From positions 62,001-126,000 of the forward strand of contig NZ_RZYA01000016.1 in NCBI RefSeq assembly GCF_004005495.1: 64,000 nucleotides of DNA. Reading direction: 5' to 3'. The first letter of the stretch is position 1; each line of letters begins with the position of its first letter. A model generated the notes under the pieces. That model ran no database searches. It saw only the letters and a list, made by a program, of their open reading frames with translations, and was not told the origin of the DNA. The position numbers were made by a program, and so were the translations under genes. The stretch is from Streptomyces antnestii. GTDB lineage: Bacteria; Actinomycetota; Actinomycetes; Streptomycetales; Streptomycetaceae. Positions 32,339 to 42,381 of this stretch are shown here, piece by piece.

Positions 32339-34384
32339 TCAGGGGCCGGCGTGTCCCTGCAGCGCGAGCGCGAGGCCCTGCTGAGCGTCGTCGGTCAGGG
32401 CGCGGTGGTACGCCGTGTCGTAGGCGCTGTCCCCGGCCGACTTGCGTGCCAGCTGCTCCCACTGGTCGCGGATCTCGGAGAGCTCCGGGGTGCCGCGGTT
32501 CGGGTGGCCGAGCATCCGCCAGTAGGCGTGGCCGGTGCCCGAGGTGCGGGCCGCCTCGACGCCGTTGCCCTGGGCCGCGTTGGCTCCCGTGAGCAGGTCG
32601 AGGCCGAGGGCGATGCCCAGGTTGTCGTTGAGGTTGTGCTTGCTGGTGAGCATGGCGCGGGCGTGGATCTCGGCCTCGTGGGGGCGGCCCTGGAGGAGGT
32701 TTATGAACGCGAGCTGGTGGTCCGCGTACGAGCGGGCCCAGTGCTCGCCGTACGCGTGGCTGAGGCGGCGCAGGCTTGTGGCCTTCTCGTGGGCCTCGTC
32801 GAGACGGCCGAGGGCCGAGAGGGCGAAGGCCCTGATCACCATGCAGCACAGCTGCGGGGCGCCGGTCGGCGGGTCGGTGGCGCAGGTGTTGAGGGCGTGC
32901 TCACTCACGTCGTAGGCGTCCTGCGGGTGCCCGGTCATGAGGTGCGTGAGGCCGAGGGTGTGGGCCGCGAAGAGTACCGATTCGGGGGTGCCGTCCCGCT
33001 GCGCGGCGAGCGCGCACTCCTCGCCGACCCGCAGAGCGGTCCGGTGGTCGCCCTGCAGCGTGAGGGTGATGCCGAGCGCCCACAGCGCGCGCGTGCGGGA
33101 CGGGCCCTCGGGGGTGTCGAGAGCCAGTGCGCGTTCCAGGTAGTCGCGGGACTCGTGGAGGTGTCCGCAGCAGGGCCAGAACAGGCCCGTGCGGCCCGCC
33201 ATCTCCACACCGGTGTCGGCGTCCTGCGCGAACAGCACGTCGAGTGCCGCGCGTACGTCGGCGTGGCTGTCGGAGATTTTCGTGTACCAGGTGACCTGCT
33301 GGTCGCTGAGCCAGCCGGCCTCGGCCTGCTCGACGATGTCGGCGAAGTGGGCGGCGTGGCGCTCGGTCAGGATCTGCCGCTCGCCGAGTTCTTCGAGCCA
33401 GAGGAACCCGTACTCGCGCACGGTGTCGAGCATCCGGTAGCGGGTGCCGTCCCGTTGGAGGACCGACTGGTCGGCGAGCTGCTCCAGGATCGTGGGGATC
33501 TCGTCGGCGTGGAGGGGGCCGCCCGCGCAGACGGAGCGGGCGTCGGCCTCGTCCACGGGGCCGTGGAAGACGGCCAGCCTCGCCCACACGAGGCGTTCCA
33601 GCGGCGCGCAGAGCTCGTGGCTCCAGCCGATGGCGGTGCGCAGGGCACGGTGGCGTTTGGGCCCGACGGTCTCGTCGACGAGGGTGTCCAGGCGCGAGGT
33701 CAGCCGCTCGGCGATCTCGGTGAGGCTGTTCTGGCGCAGCCGCGCGCAGGCGAGCTCGACGGCGAGGGGGATGCCTTCGAGGCGGCGGCAGATGCGGGCG
33801 ATCGTCTCGGCGGCCTCGGGGGAGTCGAGGGGGACGTCGGGCGCGTCCGTCGCACATCGTTCACGGAACAGGCGTACGGCTTCGTCATCGCCGCCCTCGT
33901 CGTCGCCGGTGGAGAGCGGCGTCACCTCGACGCAGTGTTCGCCGCGGACGGCGAGGGGCTGCCGGCTGGTCGCGAGGACGGTCAGGTGCGGGGCGGCGGT
34001 GAGCAGTTCGGTGACCAGCTCCCAGCTGGCGTTCAGGACGCGCTCGCAGCAGTCGAGCACGAGGAGGACCCGGCGGCCGGTCAGCCACTCGCTCAGGGCC
34101 TCGATGGGAGCGCGCGGATTGTGGTCGAGGAGACCAAGCGCGTCGGAGACCGTGGCGGTGAACAGCCGGTCGTCGTAGAGGTGGGACAGGTCCGCCCACC
34201 ACACCCCGTCGTCGTACTCGTCCCGCACCTCTTCGGCGGCGCGCAGGGCCAGCCGGCTCTTGCCCACACCGCCGCTGCCGGTGAGGGTGACGAGGCGGTG
34301 TTCTTTCAATGCCTGGCCGACAGCGGCCAGTTCGCTGTCGCGGCCGACGAAACTGGTCGTCATGACGGGGAGGTTGCCTACCAC
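32339..34384 (-). CDS. STAND (NB-ARC/TPR) ATPase
   Basis: The 681-aa protein has an NB-ARC-like ATPase. GNLPVMTTSFVGRDSELA (residues 3-20) leads to P-loop GSGGVGKSR (36-44) and Walker B LLVLDCCERVL. Then come ATSRQPLAVRGE and GIPLAVELACARLRQ, with helical repeats (TPR-like) after about residue 390. It matches the ATPase-plus-TPR part of SARP/LuxR-type regulators but has no DNA-binding domain at either end. A signal-sensing switch is probable. GTG 34382-34384 keeps the conserved GNLP start. TCTCGCGAGA at 34423-34432 is a perfect palindrome in its upstream region. Confidence 0.82.
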   Translation of the reverse strand: MVGNLPVMTTSFVGRDSELAAVGQALKEHRLVTLTGSGGVGKSRLALRAAEEVRDEYDDGVWWADLSHLYDDRLFTATVSDALGLLDHNPRAPIEALSEWLTGRRVLLVLDCCERVLNASWELVTELLTAAPHLTVLATSRQPLAVRGEHCVEVTPLSTGDDEGGDDEAVRLFRERCATDAPDVPLDSPEAAETIARICRRLEGIPLAVELACARLRQNSLTEIAERLTSRLDTLVDETVGPKRHRALRTAIGWSHELCAPLERLVWARLAVFHGPVDEADARSVCAGGPLHADEIPTILEQLADQSVLQRDGTRYRMLDTVREYGFLWLEELGERQILTERHAAHFADIVEQAEAGWLSDQQVTWYTKISDSHADVRAALDVLFAQDADTGVEMAGRTGLFWPCCGHLHESRDYLERALALDTPEGPSRTRALWALGITLTLQGDHRTALRVGEECALAAQRDGTPESVLFAAHTLGLTHLMTGHPQDAYDVSEHALNTCATDPPTGAPQLCCMVIRAFALSALGRLDEAHEKATSLRRLSHAYGEHWARSYADHQLAFINLLQGRPHEAEIHARAMLTSKHNLNDNLGIALGLDLLTGANAAQGNGVEAARTSGTGHAYWRMLGHPNRGTPELSEIRDQWEQLARKSAGDSAYDTAYHRALTDDAQQGLALALQGHAGP

Positions 34385-34679
34385 GGGCCCATCTTGCCGT
34401 GCGGCCGCTCGGGACCACACCCTCTCGCGAGAAGCGGTCAAAAACGATCAGATTCAGATGTCGATCGATCCATCGGGTGAGCTTCCCCAGGTGAGAGGCA
34501 AACACGCCCCCGCCTCGGCCGATCGTCCCCCGCGAGCCCTGGTCCATCCGGACCGGCCCTCACCACGATCGTGGCGTGCGCCCGTGAGGCACGTTGACTT
34601 CCGCCGTGGGCCACCGCGTAGTGAAAGCCGGATGTTCCGCACGAGAGGCGCGCCGGCGCCCCGGGGAGTGGGAGACACA

Positions 34680-35261
34680 GTGACGCGTCGTGGCGGCGAT
34701 TCGCCGATGCCCCGCTCCGGCCGGGCGGTCCTGCCGGTCCTGGCCGGAGCGGTGCTCGTGGCCGCCGTCTTCGCCGGCCTCTACGCCTTCGGCCGGACGC
34801 ACACCCCTGACTACACCGCGGCCCTGTTCGGGCGCCGCGGCGACGACGCGAACGGGCTCAAGGCCCGGCTGGGCAGCGCGCTGATGGGCCTCGCGGTCGT
34901 CCAGGTGCTGCTCGCGCTGTGGATCTACGGACGGCTCCCGCTCGTGAGCGCGGCCCCCAGGCAGGTCGCCCTCGCCCATCGGGCCGTCGGCTACGTCGCG
35001 TTCCTGGTGTCCCTCCCCATCGCCCACCACTGCATCACCGCGTACGGGGTGCAGCTCGGCGAGACCCGGACCGCGCTGCACTCCGTCACGGGGTGCGCCC
35101 TCTACGGCGCGTTCGTGGCCAAGGTGCTCGTGGTGCGCAGCCGCCGGCTCCCGGCCTGGGCGATCCCGGCGGCCGGCGGTCTGCTCTTCGTGACGATCGG
35201 CGTGCTCTGGTACTCGGCCGCGCTCTGGTTCCTCGACGGGTACCGGGTGCCCGGCCTGTGA
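34680..35261 (+). CDS. DUF6529 membrane protein, 193 aa
   Basis: Four membrane helices are visible: VLPVLAGAVLVAAVFAGLYA, LGSALMGLAVVQVLLALWIY, VGYVAFLVSLPIAHHCITAY and ALYGAFVAKVLVVRS, with a fifth near the end. The paired His in LPIAHHC and other His in the bundle suggest heme coordination like cytochrome-b561/ferric-reductase membrane domains; that is inference. GTG 34680 follows GGGAGTGGGAG. It is divergent from the STAND ATPase and convergent with the phospholipase. Confidence 0.75.
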   Translation: MTRRGGDSPMPRSGRAVLPVLAGAVLVAAVFAGLYAFGRTHTPDYTAALFGRRGDDANGLKARLGSALMGLAVVQVLLALWIYGRLPLVSAAPRQVALAHRAVGYVAFLVSLPIAHHCITAYGVQLGETRTALHSVTGCALYGAFVAKVLVVRSRRLPAWAIPAAGGLLFVTIGVLWYSAALWFLDGYRVPGL

Positions 35262-35270
35262 GGGCGAGGC

Positions 35271-37283
35271 TCAGCCGCTGACGGACGCGGCGCCGGTCTC
35301 GATGTGGCCCGTGTAGCGGCGGGACCAGGTCGTGTCCGTGCCGGACGTGACCGTGAAGTCGTACCAGCCGTTCTGGTAGGCCACGGCGTTGAAGAAGTCC
35401 TCGGTCGAGCCGCCCGCGGGCACGGTGTACGTCCAGGGGCCGTCCGTGCGGTAGTTGTTCGAGGTGATGGTGAACTGGGCTGCCGCAGAGCCGGAGTTGG
35501 TCAGTTTGAAGTAGATCGCGAGCTTGCCGGTGCCGGGCTCGACGGCGTACCGGGCGGTGGCCTCGATCGCCTTGCCCGCCTTCGTGGCGTCCCCCTTGAA
35601 GCGGCGCAGGAAGCGGTTCGGGCCGGCCATCGTGATGTCGTACGCGCCCGCTCCGTACCCGGTACCGATGTTGAAGAAGTCCGTGGCCGTACCGCCCGCG
35701 TCGACCGTGTACTGCCACGGTGTCGTGTCGCGGTAGGCGTTCGGGTGGATGGAGAGGTGCGCGGCGCTGGTGGCCGGGGTGCCCTGGTTGGCCATCGCGA
35801 ACCAGGCGAGAATCTTGCCGTTGGCGCCGAACTCGAAGTGGTCCAGGTTGCCGTTCGGCTGGTACGGCAGGGCGCGCGCGGGGCGGGTGCCGGGCTCCTG
35901 GGCGGGCAGGGCGTTGTCCTGCGGCGCCGGGTTCGGAAGCGGGCCGCAGGTGCTGTACCCGATGACCTTGGTGGCGGGGAGACCTGACGGCATTCCGTAC
36001 ACGGGGCGGGTGAAGTCGAAGACTCCTGTCAGGTCGCCGGTGACCTTGCGGCGCCACGCGCTGATGTTCGGGCACGTCGCCGGGGTGCCGAGCGCGGACG
36101 TCCACGTCTCCAGGAACCGCAGTACGGAGGTGTGGTCGAAGACCTCCGAGGACACCCAGCCACCCCTGGTCCACGGGGACATGACAAGCATCGGGACGCG
36201 GAAGCCGAGGCCGTACGGGGTCGAGTTGAGGAACTCTCCCGCCGTGCCCGCGGGCGGTGACGGTGGCGGGACGTGGTCGAAGAAGCCGTCGTTCTCGTCG
36301 TAGTTGAGGAAGAGTGCGGTCGAGTCGAACACCTCCGGCGAGGCGGCCAGGGCGCGGTACACCAGGTCCACGAAGTGGGCGCCGTCGCCGGGCGGGGCGT
36401 ACGGGTGCTCCGAGAACGCCTGGTTGGCGACGACCCAGGAGACCTGGGGGAGGGTGCCCGCCAGGGCGTCCGCCTTGATGGCCGCCGCGATGTCGTCGGG
36501 CGTGGAGCCGGTCACGGCCGGGACGGAGGCCATGCCGCGGTCGTGGAGCGGGTCGCCGGGCTTGGCGCCGGTGAACTTCGAGAAGTAGGCGAGACCGTTG
36601 TCGCCGTAGTTGTCATTGGCATTCTGGTAGACCTTCCAGCTCACGCCGGCCCGCTGAAGGGCCTCGGCGTACGTCTCCCAGGTCAGCCCCGACTCCTCGC
36701 CGCCGTCGTAGCTGGAGCCGTCGACCTTGCCGCTCCACAGGTACGTGCGGTTGGGTCCGGTGGCGCTGAGCGTGGCGCTGAAGTAGGCGTCACAGATGGT
36801 GTAGTTGTCGGCCAGCGCGTAGTGGAACGGTATGTCGTCGCGGTCGAGGTAGCCGAGGGTGCGTATGTTGCCGACGCCGGAGACCCAGTTGTCGAGGCGG
36901 CCCTTGTTCCACGCGGAGTGCTGGGAGGACCAGCTGTGCGGCAGGTCGCCGTTGCACTGGGCGAGCGTCTCGCCGTCGACGCCGCCGGCCGGCGGGGTGG
37001 AGCTGAATTTCCAGGGGTACTGGCGGCCGGTGCCGTTCGGCTGGTTGAAGACGGGCTGCCCGCCGGAGAGCGTGATGCCGCTGCGGTCGCCGAACCCGCG
37101 GACGCCCTTGAGGCGCCCGAAGTAGTGGTCGAAGCTGCGGTTCTCCTGCATGAGGATCACCACGTGCTTGACGTCCTTGATGGTGCCGGTGGTGGCCGCG
37201 CTCGCTCTGGTGGCGGGCAGCGCGGCCCCCGCCGCGATTCCGGCGCCCAGCGCGACAAAGCCTCTGCGGCTGATCGGTGTCAT
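35271..37283 (-). CDS. phosphocholine-specific phospholipase C, Tat-secreted
   Basis: The 670-aa protein has a Tat signal (SRRGFVALGAGIAAGAALPA, residues 5-24). The phosphoesterase/acid-phosphatase-like catalytic domain carries ILMQENRSFDHYFGRLKG (residues 43-60), the family signature, plus NYDENDGFFDHVPPPSPP. Two C-terminal DUF756-type beta domains (about 475-565 and 575-665) each contain a FxxGAGxYDI or YQNGWYDF motif. It hydrolyses phosphatidylcholine or sphingomyelin outside the cell and is often phosphate-regulated. ATG has GAGGGTGA upstream. Confidence 0.93.
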   Translation of the reverse strand: MTPISRRGFVALGAGIAAGAALPATRASAATTGTIKDVKHVVILMQENRSFDHYFGRLKGVRGFGDRSGITLSGGQPVFNQPNGTGRQYPWKFSSTPPAGGVDGETLAQCNGDLPHSWSSQHSAWNKGRLDNWVSGVGNIRTLGYLDRDDIPFHYALADNYTICDAYFSATLSATGPNRTYLWSGKVDGSSYDGGEESGLTWETYAEALQRAGVSWKVYQNANDNYGDNGLAYFSKFTGAKPGDPLHDRGMASVPAVTGSTPDDIAAAIKADALAGTLPQVSWVVANQAFSEHPYAPPGDGAHFVDLVYRALAASPEVFDSTALFLNYDENDGFFDHVPPPSPPAGTAGEFLNSTPYGLGFRVPMLVMSPWTRGGWVSSEVFDHTSVLRFLETWTSALGTPATCPNISAWRRKVTGDLTGVFDFTRPVYGMPSGLPATKVIGYSTCGPLPNPAPQDNALPAQEPGTRPARALPYQPNGNLDHFEFGANGKILAWFAMANQGTPATSAAHLSIHPNAYRDTTPWQYTVDAGGTATDFFNIGTGYGAGAYDITMAGPNRFLRRFKGDATKAGKAIEATARYAVEPGTGKLAIYFKLTNSGSAAAQFTITSNNYRTDGPWTYTVPAGGSTEDFFNAVAYQNGWYDFTVTSGTDTTWSRRYTGHIETGAASVSG

Positions 37284-37408
37284 CGTTTCACCCTCGTCTC
37301 ACGCGTACGACCCGAACACAACGGGCGCAAGAGTGGCGGCAGTTAATGGTCTACGGCTAGACCTCTACGGCGTCGAGTTTGTGAACGGGGGGTGCCGGGG
37401 TGCCGGAA

Positions 37409-39463
37409 TCAGCCAGCCTTGTCCAGCGGTGCCGGGATGACGAGGGCGTCGACCGCGAGGGCTCCTTCCGGCGAGACGCGAACCGGGTTGATCTCGATCT
37501 CGGCGATGTCGCCGCGGCCGGCGATCACCTCGGAGACGGCGACGACGACGGCGGCCAGCGCGTCGACGTCGACCGGCCGGCTGCCGCGCCAGCCGTCGAG
37601 CAACGGCCAGGACCGGAGCCGCCGGATCAACTCGTGTGCGGTGGAAGGGGAACAGGGCGTCAGGGCGAGCGCGAGGTCCTGGGTGAGTTCGGCCTGGACC
37701 CCGCCGGCGCCCACCATGACGACCGGCCCGAACGACGGGTCGCGCCGCGCGCCGACGATCATCTCGACGACGTCGGCACGCCGGTCCATCTCCTCGACCA
37801 CGTACCGGTGCGGCCCGAGCCGCGCGACCATGTCGTCGTAGGCGGCGACGAGCGCGGCGGGGTCCTGGATCCCCGTGACGACGCCGCCTTGCTCCGACTT
37901 GTGCTCAAGCCAGTCGGCCTTGAGCACGACCGGAGCCGACAGGGACCGCAGCGCCCCGCGGGGATCGAGGGTGCCCGGCGCGATCTCGGCCGCGGGCGGG
38001 AACGGGACACCCGCGTCGGCCAGCAGCCGCCGGGCGGCCCGGTACCCCGACCCCGGCTCGCGCGGCGGAACGAGCCCTTTTGGTGCGGGCTGCCGCCGAG
38101 CCCTCGGGAGAGGTGTCTGGCCGAAACGGCGCGCTGTTGTCACGGCTCGCAGCGCCGACTCGATGTCGGAGAATGTCGGTACCCCCGAAAACCTCAACTG
38201 CCTGATGGTTTCCGTGTGTTGGGCCATCGAGTGGACGACGACCGGCGTGGCGTGCGCCGTGGCCGTCGCGCCGATGGCCCGCGCGACCTCGGACTCGGCC
38301 GCCTGGTGCTCGGGGATGTCGCGGCCGTAGCTGCCGAAGTACCCACTGAGCACGACGGCGTCGGCGACCTCGTGGTCCGCGAGGACCGCCGGAGTCGAGG
38401 CGTACGTGGTGATGTCCTCCTCGCCCGCGCCGGCGAGGTCGACCGGGTTGGCCACCGCGGCGTGCGCGGGAAGGAGCTTCGACAGTTCCCGTCGGACCTC
38501 CGGCGGGAACTCCGTGACGCTCAGGCCGAGCCGGGCCGCGGTGTCGGCGGCGACGGCGCCCTGACCGCCGCTGTCGGCCACGATCGCGACGCGGCTCCCC
38601 CGCACGGGAGCGCTGCGGGCCAACACCTGTGCAGCGTCGACCAGTTGGGCCGGGGTGTCGACGCGTACGGCGCCGACCGTGCGGCAGGCCGCGTCCACGA
38701 CGTCGAGCGCGGACGTCATGGACCCGGTGTGCGAACGGGCCGCCCGGCGCGCCGCCCCGCTGGCCCCGACCGTCAGCAGCAGCACCGGCTTGCCCGCCGC
38801 CCGCAGCAGGTCCAGGGCGTCGAGCAGCCGTTCGCCGTCGCCGAAGCTCTCCAGGTAGAGGGCGACGACGCGGGTGGCCTCGTGCCCGGCCAGGTCGGCG
38901 AGCAGTTCGGCGGCGCACACGTCGAGCTGGCTGCCGACGGACACGAACCTGGAGACACCGATCCCGGCATCCGCGGCCATCCCGGCCAGTTCCAGGCCCA
39001 GTTGACCGCTCTGCGAGACGATGGCGAGGGCGCCCGGAGTGAACCGGCCCCAGGCCAGCTCCAGTTCGCCCGGCGCGTCGTAGAGCCCGAGGCAGTTCGG
39101 CCCGACCAGGCGGGTCCGGCTCGCCGCGATCATGTCGGCGATCGCCGCCTCGTCCTCGACGCCCGCGGTGATCGCGAGCAGACCGGGCACACCGAGCGCG
39201 ACGGCCCGGGCGACATCGGCGGCGAGAGCCGGCGCGGGGACGGCGAAGGCGACCAGGTCGGGGACCTCGGGCAGCGCGTCGAGGCCGGGGTGGGCGGGGC
39301 GGCCCAGGACCTGGCCGCCCCGCTTGTTGACCAGGTGCACGCGGCGCCGGTGCTCGCCCGCGACGGCGCCACGGGCGAGCCAGTGACCCCACTTGGCCGG
39401 GTTTTCGGTGGCGCCGACGACAGCCACCGAGCCCGGGGTGCGGAAGACGTCGAGTGTCGTCAT
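37409..39463 (-). CDS. acyl-CoA ligase, ADP-forming (acetate-CoA ligase family)
   Basis: The 684-aa single-chain enzyme has three parts. A CoA-binding Rossmann domain is at about 1-130 (GSVAVVGATENPAKWG). A succinyl-CoA-ligase-like flavodoxin region is at about 145-440 (AIVSQSGQLG, then RSHTGSM with the phosphohistidine-type His). An ATP-grasp domain is at about 460-680 (VVLKADWLEHKSEQGGVVTG). It would activate a short or branched acid to its CoA ester. Its ATG overlaps the stop of the acyl-CoA dehydrogenase by 4 bp, showing coupling within a permease-dehydrogenase-ligase operon. Confidence 0.88.
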   Translation of the reverse strand: MTTLDVFRTPGSVAVVGATENPAKWGHWLARGAVAGEHRRRVHLVNKRGGQVLGRPAHPGLDALPEVPDLVAFAVPAPALAADVARAVALGVPGLLAITAGVEDEAAIADMIAASRTRLVGPNCLGLYDAPGELELAWGRFTPGALAIVSQSGQLGLELAGMAADAGIGVSRFVSVGSQLDVCAAELLADLAGHEATRVVALYLESFGDGERLLDALDLLRAAGKPVLLLTVGASGAARRAARSHTGSMTSALDVVDAACRTVGAVRVDTPAQLVDAAQVLARSAPVRGSRVAIVADSGGQGAVAADTAARLGLSVTEFPPEVRRELSKLLPAHAAVANPVDLAGAGEEDITTYASTPAVLADHEVADAVVLSGYFGSYGRDIPEHQAAESEVARAIGATATAHATPVVVHSMAQHTETIRQLRFSGVPTFSDIESALRAVTTARRFGQTPLPRARRQPAPKGLVPPREPGSGYRAARRLLADAGVPFPPAAEIAPGTLDPRGALRSLSAPVVLKADWLEHKSEQGGVVTGIQDPAALVAAYDDMVARLGPHRYVVEEMDRRADVVEMIVGARRDPSFGPVVMVGAGGVQAELTQDLALALTPCSPSTAHELIRRLRSWPLLDGWRGSRPVDVDALAAVVVAVSEVIAGRGDIAEIEINPVRVSPEGALAVDALVIPAPLDKAG

Positions 39464-40626
39464 GACTTGGCGAGCGCCCGGGAGATGACGAGTCGCTGGA
39501 TGTCCGAGGTGCCCTCCTCGATCTCCTCCAGCTTCGCGTCCCGCATCCACTTCTCGGCGAGGAACTCCTGCGAGTAGCCCCAGCCGCCCAGCGTCTGCAC
39601 GGCGGCCCAGGTGTTGAACATGGCGTTCTCCGAGCCGGTCAGCTTGGCCATCGCGGACTCCGCGGTGACCTTCTCGCCCTGGTCGAAGAGGCGCGCCGCG
39701 CGCATCGTCACCAGGTGGGCGGTGTCGGCCCGGGTCGCCATGTCGGCGAGCCGGAACGCGACGGCCTGGTGCTCGATGATCGGCACGCCGAACTGCACGC
39801 GTTCGCGGGCGTACTCGACGGCCAGGTCCAGGGCGGCCCGGCACAGGCCCGCGCAGGACGCGCCGATCAGGATCCGGGAGGCGTCGAAGGTCCGCATCAG
39901 GCCCGAGAAACCCTGGCCCTCCGCGCCGAGCCGGTCGGCGACGGGCACGCGGACGTGGTCGAGGAACACCTCGGCGTTCACGATGGCGCGCTGCCCCATC
40001 TTGCGCATCGGCCTGCCCACGGTCAGTCCCGGTGTGTCCCGGTCGATGACGAAGGCCGTCACGCCGCGCGAGCGGAGCGCCGGGTCGACCGTCGCGAAGA
40101 CGACGAACCGCTGCGCGTAAGGGGCGTTGGAGATCCAGGCCTTCTGGCCGGTGAGCACATAGTGGTCGCCGTCGCGCACGGCCCGGGTGCGGATGCCGGC
40201 GGCGTCAGAGCCATGGTCGGGCTCGGTGACGGCGAGCGCGGTCAGCGGGGGAGCGTCGGTGGTGAGAGGCCGCAGCCACCGCTCCTTCTGTTCCCGCGTG
40301 CCGAGTGCGAGCACGGGGTCGGCGAAGAAGCCGCTGGATGTCAGCAGGTTCCCGATGCCGATGTCGCCGTGGCACAGCTCCTGCTGCACGAGGACCTGCG
40401 TGACCATGTCGGTGACTCCGCCGCCGCCGAACTCCGCCGGGATCATGAAGGCGGCCAGGCCCGTCCTGGCGGCCTTGTCCCACAGGTCGAGCGGTGACTC
40501 GGTCTGGGCGTCGTCGACGGCGCGGGCGCGCGGCCGGATCTCGGCGGCCGCGAAGTCGCGGGCGAGCCGGATGAAGTCGTGCTGCTCGGGGGAGAGGCCG
40601 AGCGCGTCACGTACGGGGTAGTGCAT
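39460..40626 (-). CDS. acyl-CoA dehydrogenase
   Basis: The 388-aa protein has a complete acyl-CoA dehydrogenase fold. The middle beta domain has LTALAVTEPDHGSDAAG and TGQKAWISNAP. The C-terminal helices include RVQFGVPIIEHQAVAFRLAD and VQTLGGWGYSQEF, and end with the catalytic Glu (EEGTSDIQR, Glu371). All expected residues are present, unlike the dehydrogenase at 11 kb. ATG 40624-40626 follows TGGAG. It is the middle gene of the permease-dehydrogenase-ligase operon, consistent with oxidation of the CoA ester formed by the ligase. Confidence 0.92.
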   Translation of the reverse strand: MHYPVRDALGLSPEQHDFIRLARDFAAAEIRPRARAVDDAQTESPLDLWDKAARTGLAAFMIPAEFGGGGVTDMVTQVLVQQELCHGDIGIGNLLTSSGFFADPVLALGTREQKERWLRPLTTDAPPLTALAVTEPDHGSDAAGIRTRAVRDGDHYVLTGQKAWISNAPYAQRFVVFATVDPALRSRGVTAFVIDRDTPGLTVGRPMRKMGQRAIVNAEVFLDHVRVPVADRLGAEGQGFSGLMRTFDASRILIGASCAGLCRAALDLAVEYARERVQFGVPIIEHQAVAFRLADMATRADTAHLVTMRAARLFDQGEKVTAESAMAKLTGSENAMFNTWAAVQTLGGWGYSQEFLAEKWMRDAKLEEIEEGTSDIQRLVISRALAKS

Positions 40627-40643
40627 GGCGGACTCCAGGAGGG

Positions 40644-42233
40644 TCACTGCGGAATGGGCTGGTGCGGCGGCGCGGGCTCGGTGACGGGTTCCTGCGGTGC
40701 ACCGGTGAAGAACCGCGGTGCGCGCCGGGCGTAGGCCAGCATCAGCACGTAGCCGAGGGCGAGGGTGCCCACCCCGATCACGAAGACGCCGCCGACATGC
40801 CAGTGCGGGGCGAACGGAAGCGTCCAGGACGTGTAGCTGTTGGCCGGGTCCCAGTCGTTCCTGAGGCTCCACAGGCCGGCGGCGACGAGCACGAGGCCGC
40901 CGATCGCGGGCAGGGTGACGCGCAGCCAGAAGTCGGCGGCGCTGCGGCGCCACTGGGCGCGGTAGGCCCAGGCCGAGGTGATGCCGGTGAGCCCGTAGTA
41001 GAACGCGATCATGAGTCCGCAGGAGGACACCGCGTCGCCGATGACCTGGCCGTGGCTCAGGAAGTTCATGACGACGTAGGCGACCGCCCCCGCGACTCCG
41101 GTGGCGATGGTGCTGACCTGCGGGATGGAGTAACGGGGATGGACCTTCGCGAAGACGCGGGGCGCGGCTCCCCGGCCGCCCATCGCCAGGAGCGTGCGGC
41201 CCAGGGACAGGACCGTCGTCTCGGTGGACGCGGCGGCGGAGGACAGCACCATCAGGACGAGCAGGTGCCACAGGAAGGAGCCGAGGCCGCTGTCGCCGAA
41301 GACGGACCTGCCGATGGCGGAGAAGACGTCACCGAAGTTGTCGGGGTTGCCGAGCCCGTCGCCGGTTGTGCCGATGCCGGCGAAGGACAGGGTCGCCACG
41401 GTCGCGACCAGGTAGAGCACGAGCAGCATCACCGTGGAGGCGATGGCGGCGACGCCGGGCGTGCGGTGCCGGTCGGTGGTCTCCTCGTTGACGGTGAGCG
41501 CGGTCTCCCAGCCCCAGTAGATGAACAGCATCAGGACCAGGCCGCTGACGAAGGCGCTGGGTGAGGAGATCTCGAAGGGGTTGAGCCACGACAGGTGCGG
41601 ATGCCGGGCGCCGGGACCCGCGTGCCCGGTGTAGACGCGCACGAGGGCGACCACCGAGAAGACTGCGAGCATCGCGAACTCGAGGAAGAGCAGGGCGCGT
41701 TGGACGGCCGCCGCCACTTCGATACCGCGGTAGCAGACGGCCGTCATGAGCGCGATCCAGCCGAGTCCCACCAGGAGGACCCAGGGGCTGGCCGGGTCGG
41801 ACCCGATGCCCTTCGCGCCGAAGAGGATGAACACGTACTGCCCGGCGACCTGGGCCAGGCTCGCCATCACCAGGATGAACGAGGTGATGATCGCCCAGCC
41901 GCCCATGAAGCCGACGCGCGGGCCGAGCACACGGCTGGCCCAGGTGAAGATGGTTCCGCAGTCCGGTTCCTGGCGGTTGAGTGCGGCGTAGCCGAAGGAG
42001 ACGAAGAGGATCGGGACGAACGCGAGCAGGACGATCGAGGGTGCCTGGAACCCGACGAAGGCCACGATGAACGCGAGCGTCGCGGCGAGGCTGTAGGCGG
42101 GGGCGGCTGACGCCACCGAGAGGATCAGGCTGGTGGTCATGCCGAGTGCGCCGGTCCGCAGGCCCTTGCCCTGCGCGCTGTCCGGTGCGGTGTCTGGTGC
42201 GATGTCTGGGGTGGTGTCCGGGGACGTTGCCAT
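40644..42233 (-). CDS. APC-family amino acid/amine permease
   Basis: The 529-aa transporter has 12 or more membrane helices. GALGMTTSLILSVASAAPAY opens helix 1, then NRQEPDCGTIFTWASRVLGP, and VLMLFIYWGWETALTVNEET in the middle. It has a short Pro-rich C-terminus. The N-terminus has a repetitive Asp/Pro/Thr segment (TTPDIAPDTAPDSAQ). Import of an amino acid or amine fits the adjacent amine oxidase. ATG 42231-42233 follows AGGGGGT. The dehydrogenase starts 17 bp downstream. Operator-like sites for the XRE-TetR regulator lie upstream. Confidence 0.88.
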   Translation of the reverse strand: MATSPDTTPDIAPDTAPDSAQGKGLRTGALGMTTSLILSVASAAPAYSLAATLAFIVAFVGFQAPSIVLLAFVPILFVSFGYAALNRQEPDCGTIFTWASRVLGPRVGFMGGWAIITSFILVMASLAQVAGQYVFILFGAKGIGSDPASPWVLLVGLGWIALMTAVCYRGIEVAAAVQRALLFLEFAMLAVFSVVALVRVYTGHAGPGARHPHLSWLNPFEISSPSAFVSGLVLMLFIYWGWETALTVNEETTDRHRTPGVAAIASTVMLLVLYLVATVATLSFAGIGTTGDGLGNPDNFGDVFSAIGRSVFGDSGLGSFLWHLLVLMVLSSAAASTETTVLSLGRTLLAMGGRGAAPRVFAKVHPRYSIPQVSTIATGVAGAVAYVVMNFLSHGQVIGDAVSSCGLMIAFYYGLTGITSAWAYRAQWRRSAADFWLRVTLPAIGGLVLVAAGLWSLRNDWDPANSYTSWTLPFAPHWHVGGVFVIGVGTLALGYVLMLAYARRAPRFFTGAPQEPVTEPAPPHQPIPQ

Positions 42234-42265
42234 GGTCGGACCCCCTGTCCGGGGTGGGTGGCGGA

Positions 42266-42367
42266 TCGCAAGATTGATTCGTGGGTCAATGATGCTGACC
42301 CGGGGGACCCTGTCAAGGTTTCCGGACCGACTCATCGCAAGGATTGACTCACCGGTCAGTCTTGCGA
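42266..42367. promoter_or_regulatory. paired operator sites between permease operon and amine oxidase
   Basis: Two related 18-mers, ATTGATTCGTGGGTCAAT (42273-42290) and ATTGACTCACCGGTCAGT (42343-42360), are each preceded by TCGCAAG (42266-42272 and 42335-42341). The second is also followed by CTTGCGA (42361-42367), giving a 33-bp dyad. They lie in the divergent promoter region, so one regulator probably controls both directions. Confidence 0.6.
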
Positions 42368-42381
42368 CATGCTCTGCGGCC